Shown in pieces: positions 8,618 to 17,150 of a stretch of DNA of 30,788 bases. The number at the start of each line of letters is the position of its first letter. Positions within the stretch are counted from its first letter, which is position 1. This DNA comes from Conoideocrella luteorostrata (lineage: Eukaryota; Ascomycota; Sordariomycetes; Hypocreales; Clavicipitaceae). The translations under genes were made by a program, and so were the position numbers. The stretch spans positions 1 to 30,788 of the forward strand of contig JASWJB010000427.1 in the NCBI GenBank assembly GCA_032433595.1, written 5' to 3'. The notes under the pieces were generated by a model. That model did no database searches. It had not been told where the DNA came from and saw only the letters and a program-made list of their open reading frames with translations.

Positions 8618-11290
8618 ATGGATCACAGTAAGGAGCGTCCGCGACGCTGCAATATCTGTAAGACGCGTCCTCTACAAGTCCAACATCGGCCAGGCGAGTA
8701 CTTGTCGGACGACCAACATGACGATTTCTTCCATGCTCCATGCGAGTCGTGCGACGGCGGCCATCAGGCTGAGCCGGATTCAACACACTCACTGTGCGAC
8801 TTCTGCTCCCATTTGCGTTTGCGGCACTATTTGACATGTCTGTTCGCAGACCATGTAGAAGTAACCGTGCCTACCAAGAACTTGCTGAGCTCGGATTGCA
8901 CCTTTTGCGCTTTTCTTCGCAGACACATCGCTCAAATTGGCTCTGCTGCCGGTGGTTCTCCTTTGGAGGGAGAGGATGTCGTCTGGCTGAAACCAAGTGA
9001 CTTTGTCAACAGCGATCCAGCCACGGCAGACTTCTTTGATGGTTGGCCGCTCCTGCTCGATCCCAAGTCTCCGGCGATAAGTCTTCGGCGACTCGGGCTC
9101 ACCGTCTGTAAAGGACCCAGCGAGGAGAGATCGGGATCGAGCTACCACGGTTTTTATTTTGGTTACCGCGTCATTGATCAAACCATCCCATCTCTCCCAG
9201 CTCTGCCTGGATTTACCTCGCTGATTGATTGGGACAGAATACGCGGTTTCCCTTTCGGCCTAAGCCTGAGTGCCGATGACAAAGTTGAGAAATACCAACG
9301 GCCCCTGAAAACAATGGAGCCTGATGAGAAGCCTCTAGGGTGGTGGAAGTCGGAGGTATTACCACTCGACTTTAGATGCATTGATGTCTTGCAAGAATGC
9401 GTCGTCAAGACCCCAAAGGGCAGCCCTTATGTCACTCTGAGCTACGTCTGGGGCCAGTCGATCGACGTGCCGACCCAAGCCACGACGCGCAACCTGCATT
9501 CGCTGAGCGCACCACGTGGGCTGAACCAGGTCCATCTCGCCAAGACCATCTCAGACGCCATGAGCACTTGCAGGGAGCTGGGCCAGCGCTATCTGTGGGT
9601 TGACAGGCTTTGCATCGTGCAAGACGGCCCTGATGTGGTTGAGCATCTCGATGCTATGGGTTCCATCTATGGCGCTTCTGTTTTTACCATCATCGCCGCC
9701 GACGGAGAAGATGCTGAATACGGCCTACCAGGCGTGCAAAACTCTCGCAAATGGAGCCAGGATCGGTTGATATTGCAAGCGCTTGAGTTTCTCACCTGCG
9801 GCCCCCGGCTGGATGAGCACCTCAAAGACAGCAAATGGGCCACCAGAGGCTGGACATTTCAAGAAGAGGCTTTGTCAAACTGCCGACTTTATTTTACCCA
9901 TTTCGGTCTCTACTACACTTGCTCCTCCCTCGGAGCGACAATCTCGGAGAGCCCAGCCAGCCCAATCAGCGATGCCTGGCCTAACATCGCCAAAGGGCAA
10001 GGGCTGGTGCGAAACGATTACAGCAGAGCTCTCTGGCATTACAGTGGGCGGAGTCTCACCTATTCCAGTGACTTCCTCAGAGCGTTTTCCGGAATGCTAT
10101 TCTCCATGTACGGGCCGGACACGCTCTGGGGTCTGTCCTGTCGCGATTTTGATGTCAAATTGTTGTGGGTAAGTTTAGAGCTTGATCAGTTTGGGCTCCA
10201 AGCAAGACTGAACTTTCCTACCTGGTCATGGGCATCGTCCTCTCACATCTTTCAGACCTTTGTTGACTACGGCATCACGTCCGTAGCGTTATGGGTCTCC
10301 TTGCCCTCCACGGGAGATGGTTCGCCAATGATTCTTGAGCCTGTTCTGCAGAAAGATCACTTTGGAACCGAGCCGGTCCACAGCTTGCCCGAGGCACGCG
10401 CAGCCAGCATGCGCATTGCTCGTCTGCTTGCAGCACTCATATGTCGTGAGGGCTGCATTAGAGGGAGGCTGCCTTCGGAAGTGACGTTAAATCAATCTGC
10501 GAGTCAGCTTGCCCTGGAATTACAGAAGAGATGGCCGCACTATCTTGACTTCTGGCGCGAAGCGTTCGCAGAGTACAACCTGAGAAACAATACGATCCTG
10601 CAAGATAATCATCGCAAGGCTGCATCTGTTGACGGTCGGATCCTGGTTCATACGCAGCTGGCGAGATTCTATCTTGAGCCTATAGTATGGCAGACAAGCA
10701 AGCTAGCTGAAAACGGAGGAATCGCAGTTGTGATTAGAGACAAGAAAAGATTCCCAGCAGGCATCATGTTTCTCAGCGAGGCGCGAGTAAAGGTTTTGGC
10801 ACAGGCCAACCATCGACTGCACGAGTTTATTGCGCTTTCGGCGGAGCCAGATCGCCTGTACAGAGACGATTACGCGCACTTCTCTGGTCACTCAGAGGGC
10901 CCGGAAAGTCAGAGATACATAAGTCACTTCGCCGGTTGCCCTTGCAATGGTGAGAATGCTTTGTCTGATCCACCCTCAAATCACATTGCCCTCTGTCCAT
11001 TCCACGAGGACTTTAACCAGACATCTGGGCAGACAAATACATGGGAACGCTTCCAAGAGATATTTCATAATGTCCTGATGTATCAAGACGCGGACGGAAA
11101 GGACTTACTCGAAAATGTTTTTTTCTCGTCCAACAACGATAATTATAAATGCGTAGCTGCATTGCATGTCATGCTCATCGAAAAAAGGCGGGATGAGCCG
11201 TGCGTTGCCAAGAGGATAGGACTGGGCAGGATTTATCTCAAGAATTGGATTGAGGCCAAGCCAGGCTTCGAGACATTGGTTCTTGCCTAG
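8618..11290 (+). CDS. Large HET-domain protein with Cys-rich N-terminus
   Basis: An intronless 890-residue ORF. The HET core shows YVTLSYVWGQS at about residues 270-280, RYLWVDRLCIVQD at about 323-335, an IYGASVFTIIAADG stretch, and ATRGWTFQEEALSNCRLYF at about 408-426. A later NFPTWSWAS matches the FPSWSWAG element common after HET domains. The N-terminus has four CxxC pairs (C11/C14, C42/C45, C60/C63, and CTFC near 93-96) in the LCxFCxxL style seen in many HET proteins. The C-terminal ~330 residues are unassigned and include GCPCNG and CPFH near residues 770-800. The family acts in vegetative incompatibility; this gene's own role is inferred. At 890 residues it is on the long side. A GTAAGT at 10169 looks like a splice donor, but the frame stays open and the homology continues across it. 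Confidence 0.9.
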   Translation: MDHSKERPRRCNICKTRPLQVQHRPGEYLSDDQHDDFFHAPCESCDGGHQAEPDSTHSLCDFCSHLRLRHYLTCLFADHVEVTVPTKNLLSSDCTFCAFLRRHIAQIGSAAGGSPLEGEDVVWLKPSDFVNSDPATADFFDGWPLLLDPKSPAISLRRLGLTVCKGPSEERSGSSYHGFYFGYRVIDQTIPSLPALPGFTSLIDWDRIRGFPFGLSLSADDKVEKYQRPLKTMEPDEKPLGWWKSEVLPLDFRCIDVLQECVVKTPKGSPYVTLSYVWGQSIDVPTQATTRNLHSLSAPRGLNQVHLAKTISDAMSTCRELGQRYLWVDRLCIVQDGPDVVEHLDAMGSIYGASVFTIIAADGEDAEYGLPGVQNSRKWSQDRLILQALEFLTCGPRLDEHLKDSKWATRGWTFQEEALSNCRLYFTHFGLYYTCSSLGATISESPASPISDAWPNIAKGQGLVRNDYSRALWHYSGRSLTYSSDFLRAFSGMLFSMYGPDTLWGLSCRDFDVKLLWVSLELDQFGLQARLNFPTWSWASSSHIFQTFVDYGITSVALWVSLPSTGDGSPMILEPVLQKDHFGTEPVHSLPEARAASMRIARLLAALICREGCIRGRLPSEVTLNQSASQLALELQKRWPHYLDFWREAFAEYNLRNNTILQDNHRKAASVDGRILVHTQLARFYLEPIVWQTSKLAENGGIAVVIRDKKRFPAGIMFLSEARVKVLAQANHRLHEFIALSAEPDRLYRDDYAHFSGHSEGPESQRYISHFAGCPCNGENALSDPPSNHIALCPFHEDFNQTSGQTNTWERFQEIFHNVLMYQDADGKDLLENVFFSSNNDNYKCVAALHVMLIEKRRDEPCVAKRIGLGRIYLKNWIEAKPGFETLVLA

Positions 11291-11493
11291 AAAGGGGGCA
11301 ATTCGAGAATCAAGGCATGTCGAATCGTTCACGCGCATCTGGTGCATGGGCAAGCCACCCTCCCATCCCAAATAAAATTTGACTTTAAGATACCAGGCTG
11401 CATTTCGATCGTCGTTTATCCACCACTTTTTTAACTTACAATGCAATCCTCATCGATTTCGGACACTAGAGTATCGGATATCTCATCTAGAAC

Positions 11494-11708
11494 TGTAGGA
11501 AGCACAGGGGCTTCTGATTTGACGTCAAAAGGTTCTTGCACGAAGCAATAGGTAAAGCAAAGATATTCAATTCAAATAGGTCTGTCTATCTAAGAAGAGA
11601 AGAAGAGGATGGGGAATGCCCCCCCAGCGCGCCTCTTTTATACGGCGCGCTAGGGTGGCCACGTGACTTGTCCGTAATTGCTCGTACGTTTGACGAGGGC
11701 TTCCAACA
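11494..11708 (-). repeat. LTR copy 1 (215 bp)
   Basis: On the plus strand it starts TGTAGGAAGCACAGGGG and ends GGCTTCCAACA, the reverse of the TGTTGG...CCTACA pattern, with a TATAAAAG on the minus strand near 11635. It shares the U5-side core (GCACGAAGCAATAGGTAAA, TATTCAATTC, TCTAAGA) with the inverted copy ending at 12299. No target-site duplication is seen. Confidence 0.75.
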
Positions 11709-11912
11709 CTGGCAGTCTTTTCTTTTTTGAAGGCCTCATCAAGTAGCCGTCTAATTCCTTGTAACCTATCCTTCTATCCTGTCCCTCCCTTAAAGATAGC
11801 ATCAGTGAGGTGCGATGCTCGTAGCCAGTGATCGTCATCTTCGTCCGTAAGATTGACTTCCTCCGCAAGATGGGGTATTTATAGGGGGGTTTGGACAGGG
11901 CCGTTAGAGAAA
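11709..11912 (-). pseudogene. Coding-like scrap between LTR copy 1 and the palindrome
   Basis: The minus strand can be read for about 55 codons with a single in-frame TAG, giving an acidic run (LTDEDDDHWLRASHLTDAIF) and a charged helix-like end (RRLLDEAFKKEK). This looks like decayed protein sequence, perhaps retroelement or captured host gene. No family is recognised. Confidence 0.25.
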
Positions 11913-12115
11913 TTCTTCCTCCATCATCACAGTAACACTGCACATCCCATCAATGCGAACAAAATTTGAACCTCTTCTATTATCTAAAACATCAATAGAT
12001 ATTCTGATTGCAGAGTATAGCGAGCACCGGGCTTATAACTGTAGATAATAGAAGAGGTTCAAATTTTGTTCGCATTGATGGGATGTGCAGTGTTACTGTG
12101 ATGATGGAGGAAGAA
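11913..12115. repeat. Perfect 74-bp inverted repeat with 55-bp loop
   Basis: Positions 11913-11986 are the exact reverse complement of 12042-12115, with a 55-base loop at 11987-12041. Beyond the perfect arms the match continues imperfectly for about 40 bases on both sides, through a shared CCCTGTCCAAA and CCTATAAATACCCC. The arms include the start of the inverted LTR copy (TGTTACTG at 12091), so the structure looks like two inverted LTR pieces with short flanks joined head to head. The transcript would form a strong hairpin. Confidence 0.95.
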
Positions 12116-12299
12116 CTCCTCGTCTGACAGCCCTGTCCAAATCCCCCTATAAATACCCCTATAATCTGAGACAATTCCTCTTCCTCTTCCTCTTCTCTCT
12201 TAGATAGTTGCGAATGAATTGAATACTTTGTTTTACCTATTGCTTCGTGCAAGACCCTTCGGTATCGATACCCGTTATAGAAGCCTTGTGCTTCCTACA
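12091..12299 (+). repeat. LTR copy 3, inverted (about 209 bp)
   Basis: On the plus strand it runs from TGTTACTG to CTTCCTACA with a CTATAAATACC near the middle and GGTATCGATACC near the end. It is inverted relative to the other copies. The right boundary is sharp because the gag fragment starts directly after it; the left boundary is inferred from the LTR length and the TG start, and lies inside the palindrome arm. No matching target duplication found (right flank CTAGG). Confidence 0.6.
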
Positions 12300-12453
12300 C
12301 TAGGTCTTCAGAGCCTTCATACCACGCAAGGAAGTCGGTGTACACATGGATTAGTTGTTCTCGACCTGGCTGCTGCTGCTTGAAACGTTGATAAGCTTGT
12401 TGCCTCTCTTCAAGAGAGTGTTTTGTTGACCAGCAATTTTCCTTCTTGCAGAT
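12300..12453 (-). pseudogene. 3' part of gag (zinc-knuckle half and tail)
   Basis: On the minus strand this encodes ICKKENCWSTKHSLEER and then a glutamine/charged stretch ending YTDFLAWYEGSEDL, typical of the region after the zinc knuckle in fungal Copia-type Gag. It is in frame with the main gag once the solo LTR at 12459-12659 and one target duplication are discounted. It ends abruptly at the inverted LTR copy at 12299. Everything downstream (pol) is missing. Confidence 0.75.
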
Positions 12454-12458
12454 GGGGC
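12454..12458. repeat. Target-site duplication GGGGC, left copy
   Basis: GGGGC at 12454-12458 matches GGGGC at 12660-12664 exactly. Together they bound the solo LTR and mark where it entered gag. Confidence 0.9.
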
Positions 12459-12659
12459 TGTGGGTTGCACAGGGTTGTGCAATGATCTAGATCATCGGTT
12501 TCAAATGCAATATATTCAATAATAGTCTCTGTTTATCTAAGAGGGGAAAAACAAGTCAAGATACGATGCCTATGATGCTCATATAAATAGGGCGGCCGAA
12601 AGGTGACCACGTGACTAGTCTTGTGCTCTTGTTGTGTGCTTGGCGGCAAGATTCCAACA
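12459..12659 (-). mobile_element. Solo LTR (201 bp) inserted in gag
   Basis: A 201-base unit, TGTTGGAATC...CAACCCACA on the minus strand, flanked by perfect 5-base duplications of GGGGC. It has a CCTATTTATATG segment, a TCTTAGATAA segment, and the GGTCAC/CACGTG and ATTCCAACA features shared with the other LTR copies, so it belongs to the same broad family. It splits the gag zinc knuckle between the first cysteine pair residues. It is the cleanest mobile-element boundary in the window. Confidence 0.9.
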
Positions 12660-12664
12660 GGGGC
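12660..12664. repeat. Target-site duplication GGGGC, right copy
   Basis: Right-hand partner of the GGGGC at 12454-12458, immediately outside the ATTCCAACA end of the solo LTR. Confidence 0.9.
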
Positions 12665-12746
12665 ACTTTTTCGTACGGGTGCTTCTGCCACGTGGATCTG
12701 AGCAAGGGTTCCGGTCGTGAGGGTCATGTCTTCGGTCTGTCCGGAA

Positions 12747-14081
12747 TTACTCGTATTCAGCTAGGAATTTATATCGTTGATCTTGTTGATCTTGTTGACG
12801 TTGTGATGCAATTCCAATAGCGTTGTGAAGCTGGTTACAGACCCCTTCGTACGTAGGGGCTGGATTAAAGAGGCAAAGCTCGCATTCTCGTACGCCACGG
12901 CAGGCACTAAGCACTTGTTCACGAAGGGCTTCATCTGACTGATGTGCCGTAGAAATCGCTCGTTGGATTTGAGTCAGTCGGGTGAAGAGTAATTCGAGGC
13001 ATTCGGCCATCGGCTTATCAGGGTTTATACGAATTAGGTGAGGCAGGGTTGTGTTACGCCATTCAGCTCGGTAGGTCCGCCGCATCTCTTCAGTCTCAAA
13101 GTGCTGCTTGAGGCATCTGATCATAGCTTTGAGGTCTTGTTGCTGTTGTACGCCGTATATCCGGTTAAGGAAGAAGGTTAAGGCTCGTCCCTTAAGCATT
13201 GTTGAGAGGGCACCAGCAAGCTGTGATTCCGGGATTCCAGCTTGCTGGCAGCTATGCCGGAAGATCAGAAGCTTCCAATCTAGAACATCGTACTTTTCGC
13301 CGCCGAATTTCATCTCTTCCGTGTACAGCTCACTAAGGTCTACAAGCTGCTGCGGGGAAGGCATCCAGCTAGGGGCAGGAGTAGTAGTGAGCGTTGGTGC
13401 ATATGCTAGATCATTTGATCTAGGAGGGAGAGATATCTGCGGGGAGGAATAATACCTTTCTCGTGGCTGTTGCTGCTGCTGCTGCTGCTGCTGCTCGTAC
13501 GCACATTGTGCCGGGTCTCGTGGAGGTGGAATTTGCAGAGGAGGGGGCTTATCCCGAATATAAGGAATAAATGCCGGGTTTTCTGCTGCGAATTGGCGGA
13601 ATAATTCAACCTTGGCAGAGATATCTTGGATCTCTTGATCAGTCCAATAGTGGAAGGTTGGTTGCCGGGCTAGGGCTGCAAGATGCTTGCCAATTCGGGC
13701 TCCGTCTGATTCAACGTATACACCTCGTGACAAGAGGGTCTCTTGTATATGTTTAGCGATAAAGCTTGAGACCTTTAGAAAGATATCCTCAGGCCAGTCT
13801 TCAAAGGTATCGCGATATAGCTCCCAGAGCCGCCGGCCAATAAGCTGGTTGTCTCCCTTGTAGCACTCAAGGTGATAGCAAATAACGGATGCAAGCTCGT
13901 CTTCAGTGAAGGTTCCGTACAGGTTAAATCTCGAGCATTCACCCCACGTATCATGGTCAACGTGCATGGCAATCTTCTTCGGGATAGGGAGGATATAGCT
14001 CTTCTTCTTCTTGTTCTTTAGGGCTAGTGAGCGTGTGCCTCGCACAATAGGCAAGCTATCGGAAGCTGCAGGCGAAGACAT
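12747..14081 (-). CDS. gag: Retrotransposon Gag protein, truncated
   Basis: A 444-residue ORF. Residues 1-180 hold a basic start (KNKKKK) and a charged helical region (WGECSRFNLYGTF, WTDQEIQDISAKVELF). A Gln run at 197-205 is coded by CAG repeats. The C-terminal ~190 residues match retrotransposon gag core style (KLLIFRHSCQQAGIPESQL, MLKGRALTFFLNRIYG, then FETEEMRRTYRAEW). Gag forms the capsid that packages element RNA. The ORF ends at a TAA (12747-12749), after which the same frame continues with basic sequence to a Lys-Lys-Cys, the start of the zinc knuckle, before the solo LTR cuts in. The TAA is therefore a premature stop. The protein lacks its nucleic-acid-binding knuckle. Codon use and GC content look normal, so this copy is not heavily RIP-mutated. 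Confidence 0.85.
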   Translation of the reverse strand: MSSPAASDSLPIVRGTRSLALKNKKKKSYILPIPKKIAMHVDHDTWGECSRFNLYGTFTEDELASVICYHLECYKGDNQLIGRRLWELYRDTFEDWPEDIFLKVSSFIAKHIQETLLSRGVYVESDGARIGKHLAALARQPTFHYWTDQEIQDISAKVELFRQFAAENPAFIPYIRDKPPPLQIPPPRDPAQCAYEQQQQQQQQQPRERYYSSPQISLPPRSNDLAYAPTLTTTPAPSWMPSPQQLVDLSELYTEEMKFGGEKYDVLDWKLLIFRHSCQQAGIPESQLAGALSTMLKGRALTFFLNRIYGVQQQQDLKAMIRCLKQHFETEEMRRTYRAEWRNTTLPHLIRINPDKPMAECLELLFTRLTQIQRAISTAHQSDEALREQVLSACRGVRECELCLFNPAPTYEGVCNQLHNAIGIASQRQQDQQDQRYKFLAEYE

Positions 14082-14586
14082 TGCTGCTTAGATAGGCTGC
14101 GTACTCCGTACAGAGGACGTGATTAAAAGGGTACTTAGGGACTTCCCTTGCAGGTGATATTGTTGGGAGGGGTTTTTTTTTTCTTTTTCTATGATGTTGT
14201 GGCGTTCTGGGGGGTGGGGATGTCCAGAGAGGTGCTTTATTTGGGAATTTTCTGTTGGGGAGGGGAAATAGAGAAGGAAAGTGGGGGAGAGTGAGGGGAT
14301 GCGTGATGGACGCTCTGTAAACTTGTTGTATATACGTAGATGTCTTGCACGTATGTATGCCTTTTCATCTGCAGATTCAGAGGATCCACGAGTCTCGGAC
14401 GAGGTAGCTTATGGAGGGGCTAAATTAAGGTCGTGGCCGTTCTGTTAGCGTAGATCTCTTCAGTAGGGAGGGCCCCATCGCCAAGTAAATGGTTTAGGTT
14501 CGTATGCTGAAGGTCACTACCTCTTCCGTAAATTCCTTGCTAATCTGCGGTATCCGAGTGGTAACTGTGCAATTTACCACGGTCAG
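14082..14586 (-). other. Untranslated leader between 5' LTR and gag
   Basis: About 500 bases with no ORF. They include a T-rich run near 14170-14190 and purine-rich GGGGAGGGG stretches near 14257-14300. A hairpin (GTGGTAA stem, 14558-14580) sits just inside the LTR boundary where a primer-binding site would be expected. I could not match it to a specific tRNA. Confidence 0.55.
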
Positions 14587-14807
14587 TGTAGGGAGCACAG
14601 GGGGCTTCGGGTGACAAAGGGTATCGATACCGGAAGGTGAAGCAAAACGAGAAGCAAAACAATTCAATTCATCTGATCTGGGTTATCTCTAAGAAAGAAG
14701 AAGAGGAAGATTAATGCCCCCGTGTGCACCGTATGAAAGAGGAGCGTCAAGGTGGCCACATGACCTTTTTCGCAATTTGCTTGTGCGCTTGACGTGGGAT
14801 TCCAACA
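14587..14807 (-). repeat. LTR copy 2 (221 bp), 5' LTR of gag
   Basis: On the minus strand it starts TGTTGGAATCCC and ends GCTCCCTACA, the canonical TG...CA form. It contains GGTATCGATACC and TTCAATTCAT segments shared with the inverted copy at 12091-12299. It stands upstream of gag in the right orientation to be its promoter-bearing LTR. It differs strongly from copy 1, so the two are not a recent pair. Confidence 0.75.
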
Positions 14808-16102
14808 ACCAACCATACTAGTACTCTAGCATTGACCCCCCTTAAGGCCATTGTTCCGCCAAAGTCGTACGCCTCGGCCAGTAGTATTGTCAATAGCAAC
14901 AACATAATTAGCTACGTTATTCCCTTACATCCCAAGTTCACCTTCAGGGAAGACCAAAGGCCCTGCCCAAATGTTCTAATATTTAAGTCCAGAAACTGCC
15001 CTGCACCCCAATGCAGTATGTTATACACAGAAATGATAAAGTTCTCCACGCTGTCTAGCAACAATCCGTGACAAATTTTCAGCAACTTTATTTTGAACTC
15101 ACGCGTGCTATCTTCAACATTAGTCCAGTGGACCTAAAAAAGCTTATGGATTATGCCTTAGTTGCAGATAGAGAATAAGAGTGCGGGTGGGCATGACGCA
15201 TTGTTCGATTATCCATTGCTTCGGCACCCGCTGCCGCATTCGAGAGACATTGACTACGAAAACGGCCTTATTACACGCCACACGGGTCACCATTTCAATG
15301 TGGGTAGTAGGGTCGATCTCCTCTAAAGGCTCTTACTCTTCCTTGTGCTTACGGTGGAGGAACTCCAGAATTCCGGCCAAGACGAGCATATATTCCGAGT
15401 TGACGGTGGCGAGCCCTGTCCTGTAGGAAGCGAGGACCGGGGACTGGGTACGTTGGTTGGTTGCACTGTAGTTGTTTTCTAGGTTTCTGTCCTAGCCCAT
15501 ATTTTGGGAGTTTGATGATTCGTCCTCACGTCAGGCCAAAGTGGCGATATTTACCCATGTCATGATGGGTATGGCACAGCATTGCATTTGCAATATTTTT
15601 GACGATGCCTGCAACTTTTTGACGCAAATGGCAGTGATGATTTGAACTGCGATGCTTCTGCCGAACAGTTAGCCATGGTTTGCGAACAAAAGTGCATTAT
15701 CTTCTGGGGCTGAGGCTTACCACGAAAAAATTCAGCACTTTTAATCGGCTTTCATGTTTTCCGCCCCGATGAAGAGGACTGAAATCTGATATAATGGACT
15801 GGTAGGTGGTGGGATCGCAAACGGCGGGCAGCGGCATATTTTGCGAACACAATGGCATTTTGCGCACCGTTTACCATTGTCTTCGACCGAATATACTCGG
15901 TTAATACAAATATACATATGGATATAAGTAGTGTGCTTGAAGACGATGGAGGCGGGACCCAACGCAACCAAAGCGCCTCTCAAAACTGTAATAATAAGAT
16001 CGGGTGTGGCTGAGGCGATACAAAAATCCTGCGCTACTCTGAAATAACTCCCATCGATCCTCTCCATATATTTTACACGGCCGGTATATACGCAAGCCAG
16101 GT
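14808..16102. other. Intergenic with one decayed ORF
   Basis: Apart from the decayed ORF at 15144-15437, nothing is supportable. The right end is the 3' side of the BTB gene. Several short ORFs here lack family features. Confidence 0.5.
15144..15437 (-). pseudogene. Decayed ORF of unknown family
   Basis: The minus strand reads for 97 codons with one internal TAA (15333-15335). The product has protein-like character, with RTGLATVNSEYMLVLAGI then EFLHRKHKEE before the stop, and a basic VSRMRQRVPKQW segment after it. There is no ATG at the expected place and no partner exons were found. I do not recognise the family. It may be a relic from a transposon or a host gene. Confidence 0.3.
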
Positions 16103-17150
16103 TCATACGACCGATGCAGCAGTACTACTCGACTGCCGCGCTCTCTTCCGACCACTCGAAGTAGCAGGATGCATCTTGTCGTTTTTTTCACGCTTGAGCT
16201 TATCATCCAAAACACGCGCTGTAAAAAAAAAAAGGCGCCCCCGCCCCCCAATTAGCACATTTACACAGAAGAAGTCGAAGAACAGAAAATGTAAAGGTAA
16301 ACGTACTCAAAACGTCGTAACCAAACTGGGGATACTCCAAGCACAAGCTCTTGAACTCCTCTTCCGCCTCTGCCCGCAAGGCATGCGACCTTGCAGCCCA
16401 GAAGCTCGCAATCGGCGCGCGCACCTTCTTATCCTCATTGCTGGTATGTGCGTAAACGTATCTTGCGTATGCGAGCTCTCCCCTGGCCGTTGAATCGATG
16501 CAATGAATCTTCGAGGTCGACAGCTTTTTCAGCTCGGGCACGCCGAACTTTTCCGCCAGTGTGTATACGCGCGCATGCTTGAGCAGATGCACGCCCGTGT
16601 CGTCCACGGCGGGCATTTCCGGGTCATTTTCGAGGCTGCGCTGTCCGGGGACCTTCTTGGGGAAGTATTCGTTGGTGTAGAGATATTCGAGGAATGAACC
16701 TACGGTGGCGGCATCCTCTGAGAGGAGTTTGATTTGTCGCGGCTAAGCAGTGTTCCATTGTTAGTTTTAGAGCTCCTTTCTCCCGCTCCTTCTTCTTCTC
16801 GGGGTTTGAGATTCGTGAATACCCACACTGTCATCGTCAACGAATTGTCTGCAAATCTCAGCAAAGTATGGACTCTTGGAGAGCAAGCCTTGATGAGCCG
16901 TTAGTGGGCTTTGTGAATCGTCCTGGCCAACCACGAGTGTTATAATTGGCGAGGCTAGGTAGGACATGAATGTCTCGCGCGCTGGCTCTATTGTTTGATT
17001 GGTGGTCTTGAGGTCAACTTGGTCGTCGGGAACTGGGTCGTCCGCGGGACCTGCGCCGTCTGGAACTTCTCCGGTAGTCATGTCGACATCGCCGCCTTGC
17101 TGGGCGGCGGCTGCCATTTCGAAAGCTGGATGGACGTCTGTGGGAGGCAT
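16103..17150 (-). CDS. BTB/POZ-domain protein
   Basis: Three exons: 17150-16827, 16742-16307 and 16218-16103, giving 291 residues. Intron 1 (16826-16743, 84 bp) runs GTGGGT...TTAG. Intron 2 (16306-16219, 88 bp) runs GTACGT...ACAG after a T-run. All phases agree. The BTB fold lies at about 62-155: ITLVVGQDDSQ, HQGLLSKSPYFAEICR, then LLSEDAATVGSFLEYLYT. The part after it holds HARVYTLAEKFGVPELKKL, the standard fungal BTB continuation. BTB domains mediate dimerisation and often Cullin-3 substrate recruitment; no Kelch, MATH or zinc finger is present, so the specific role is unknown. The tail (GRKRAR) is basic and might be a nuclear signal. I chose MPPTDVH at 17150; an upstream ATG at 17309 would add 53 low-complexity residues. 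Confidence 0.85.

Larger units (their letters stand above)
11494..14807 (-). mobile_element. Nested, decayed LTR retrotransposon block with gag
   Basis: A 3.3-kb block of related LTR pieces around one gag gene. LTR-like units (about 200-220 bp, starting TGTT and ending CCTACA or CACA) lie at 11494-11708, 12091-12299 (inverted), 12459-12659 and 14587-14807. Gag reads on the minus strand from just inside the right-hand LTR, so 14587-14807 is its 5' LTR. There is no protease, integrase, reverse transcriptase or RNase H, so the copy is not autonomous. The outer LTRs are clearly homologous but differ a lot, and their flanks (AGAAC and ACCAA) do not match. The block is therefore an assembly of separate insertions and not one intact element. 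The gag style is that of fungal Copia-like elements, which is a family-level inference. Confidence 0.8.

Noticed and set aside
11494..14807. One complete LTR retrotransposon bounded by the outer LTRs
   Set aside because: The outer LTRs are too different, the flanking five bases do not match, and pol is absent. It is a composite of insertions.
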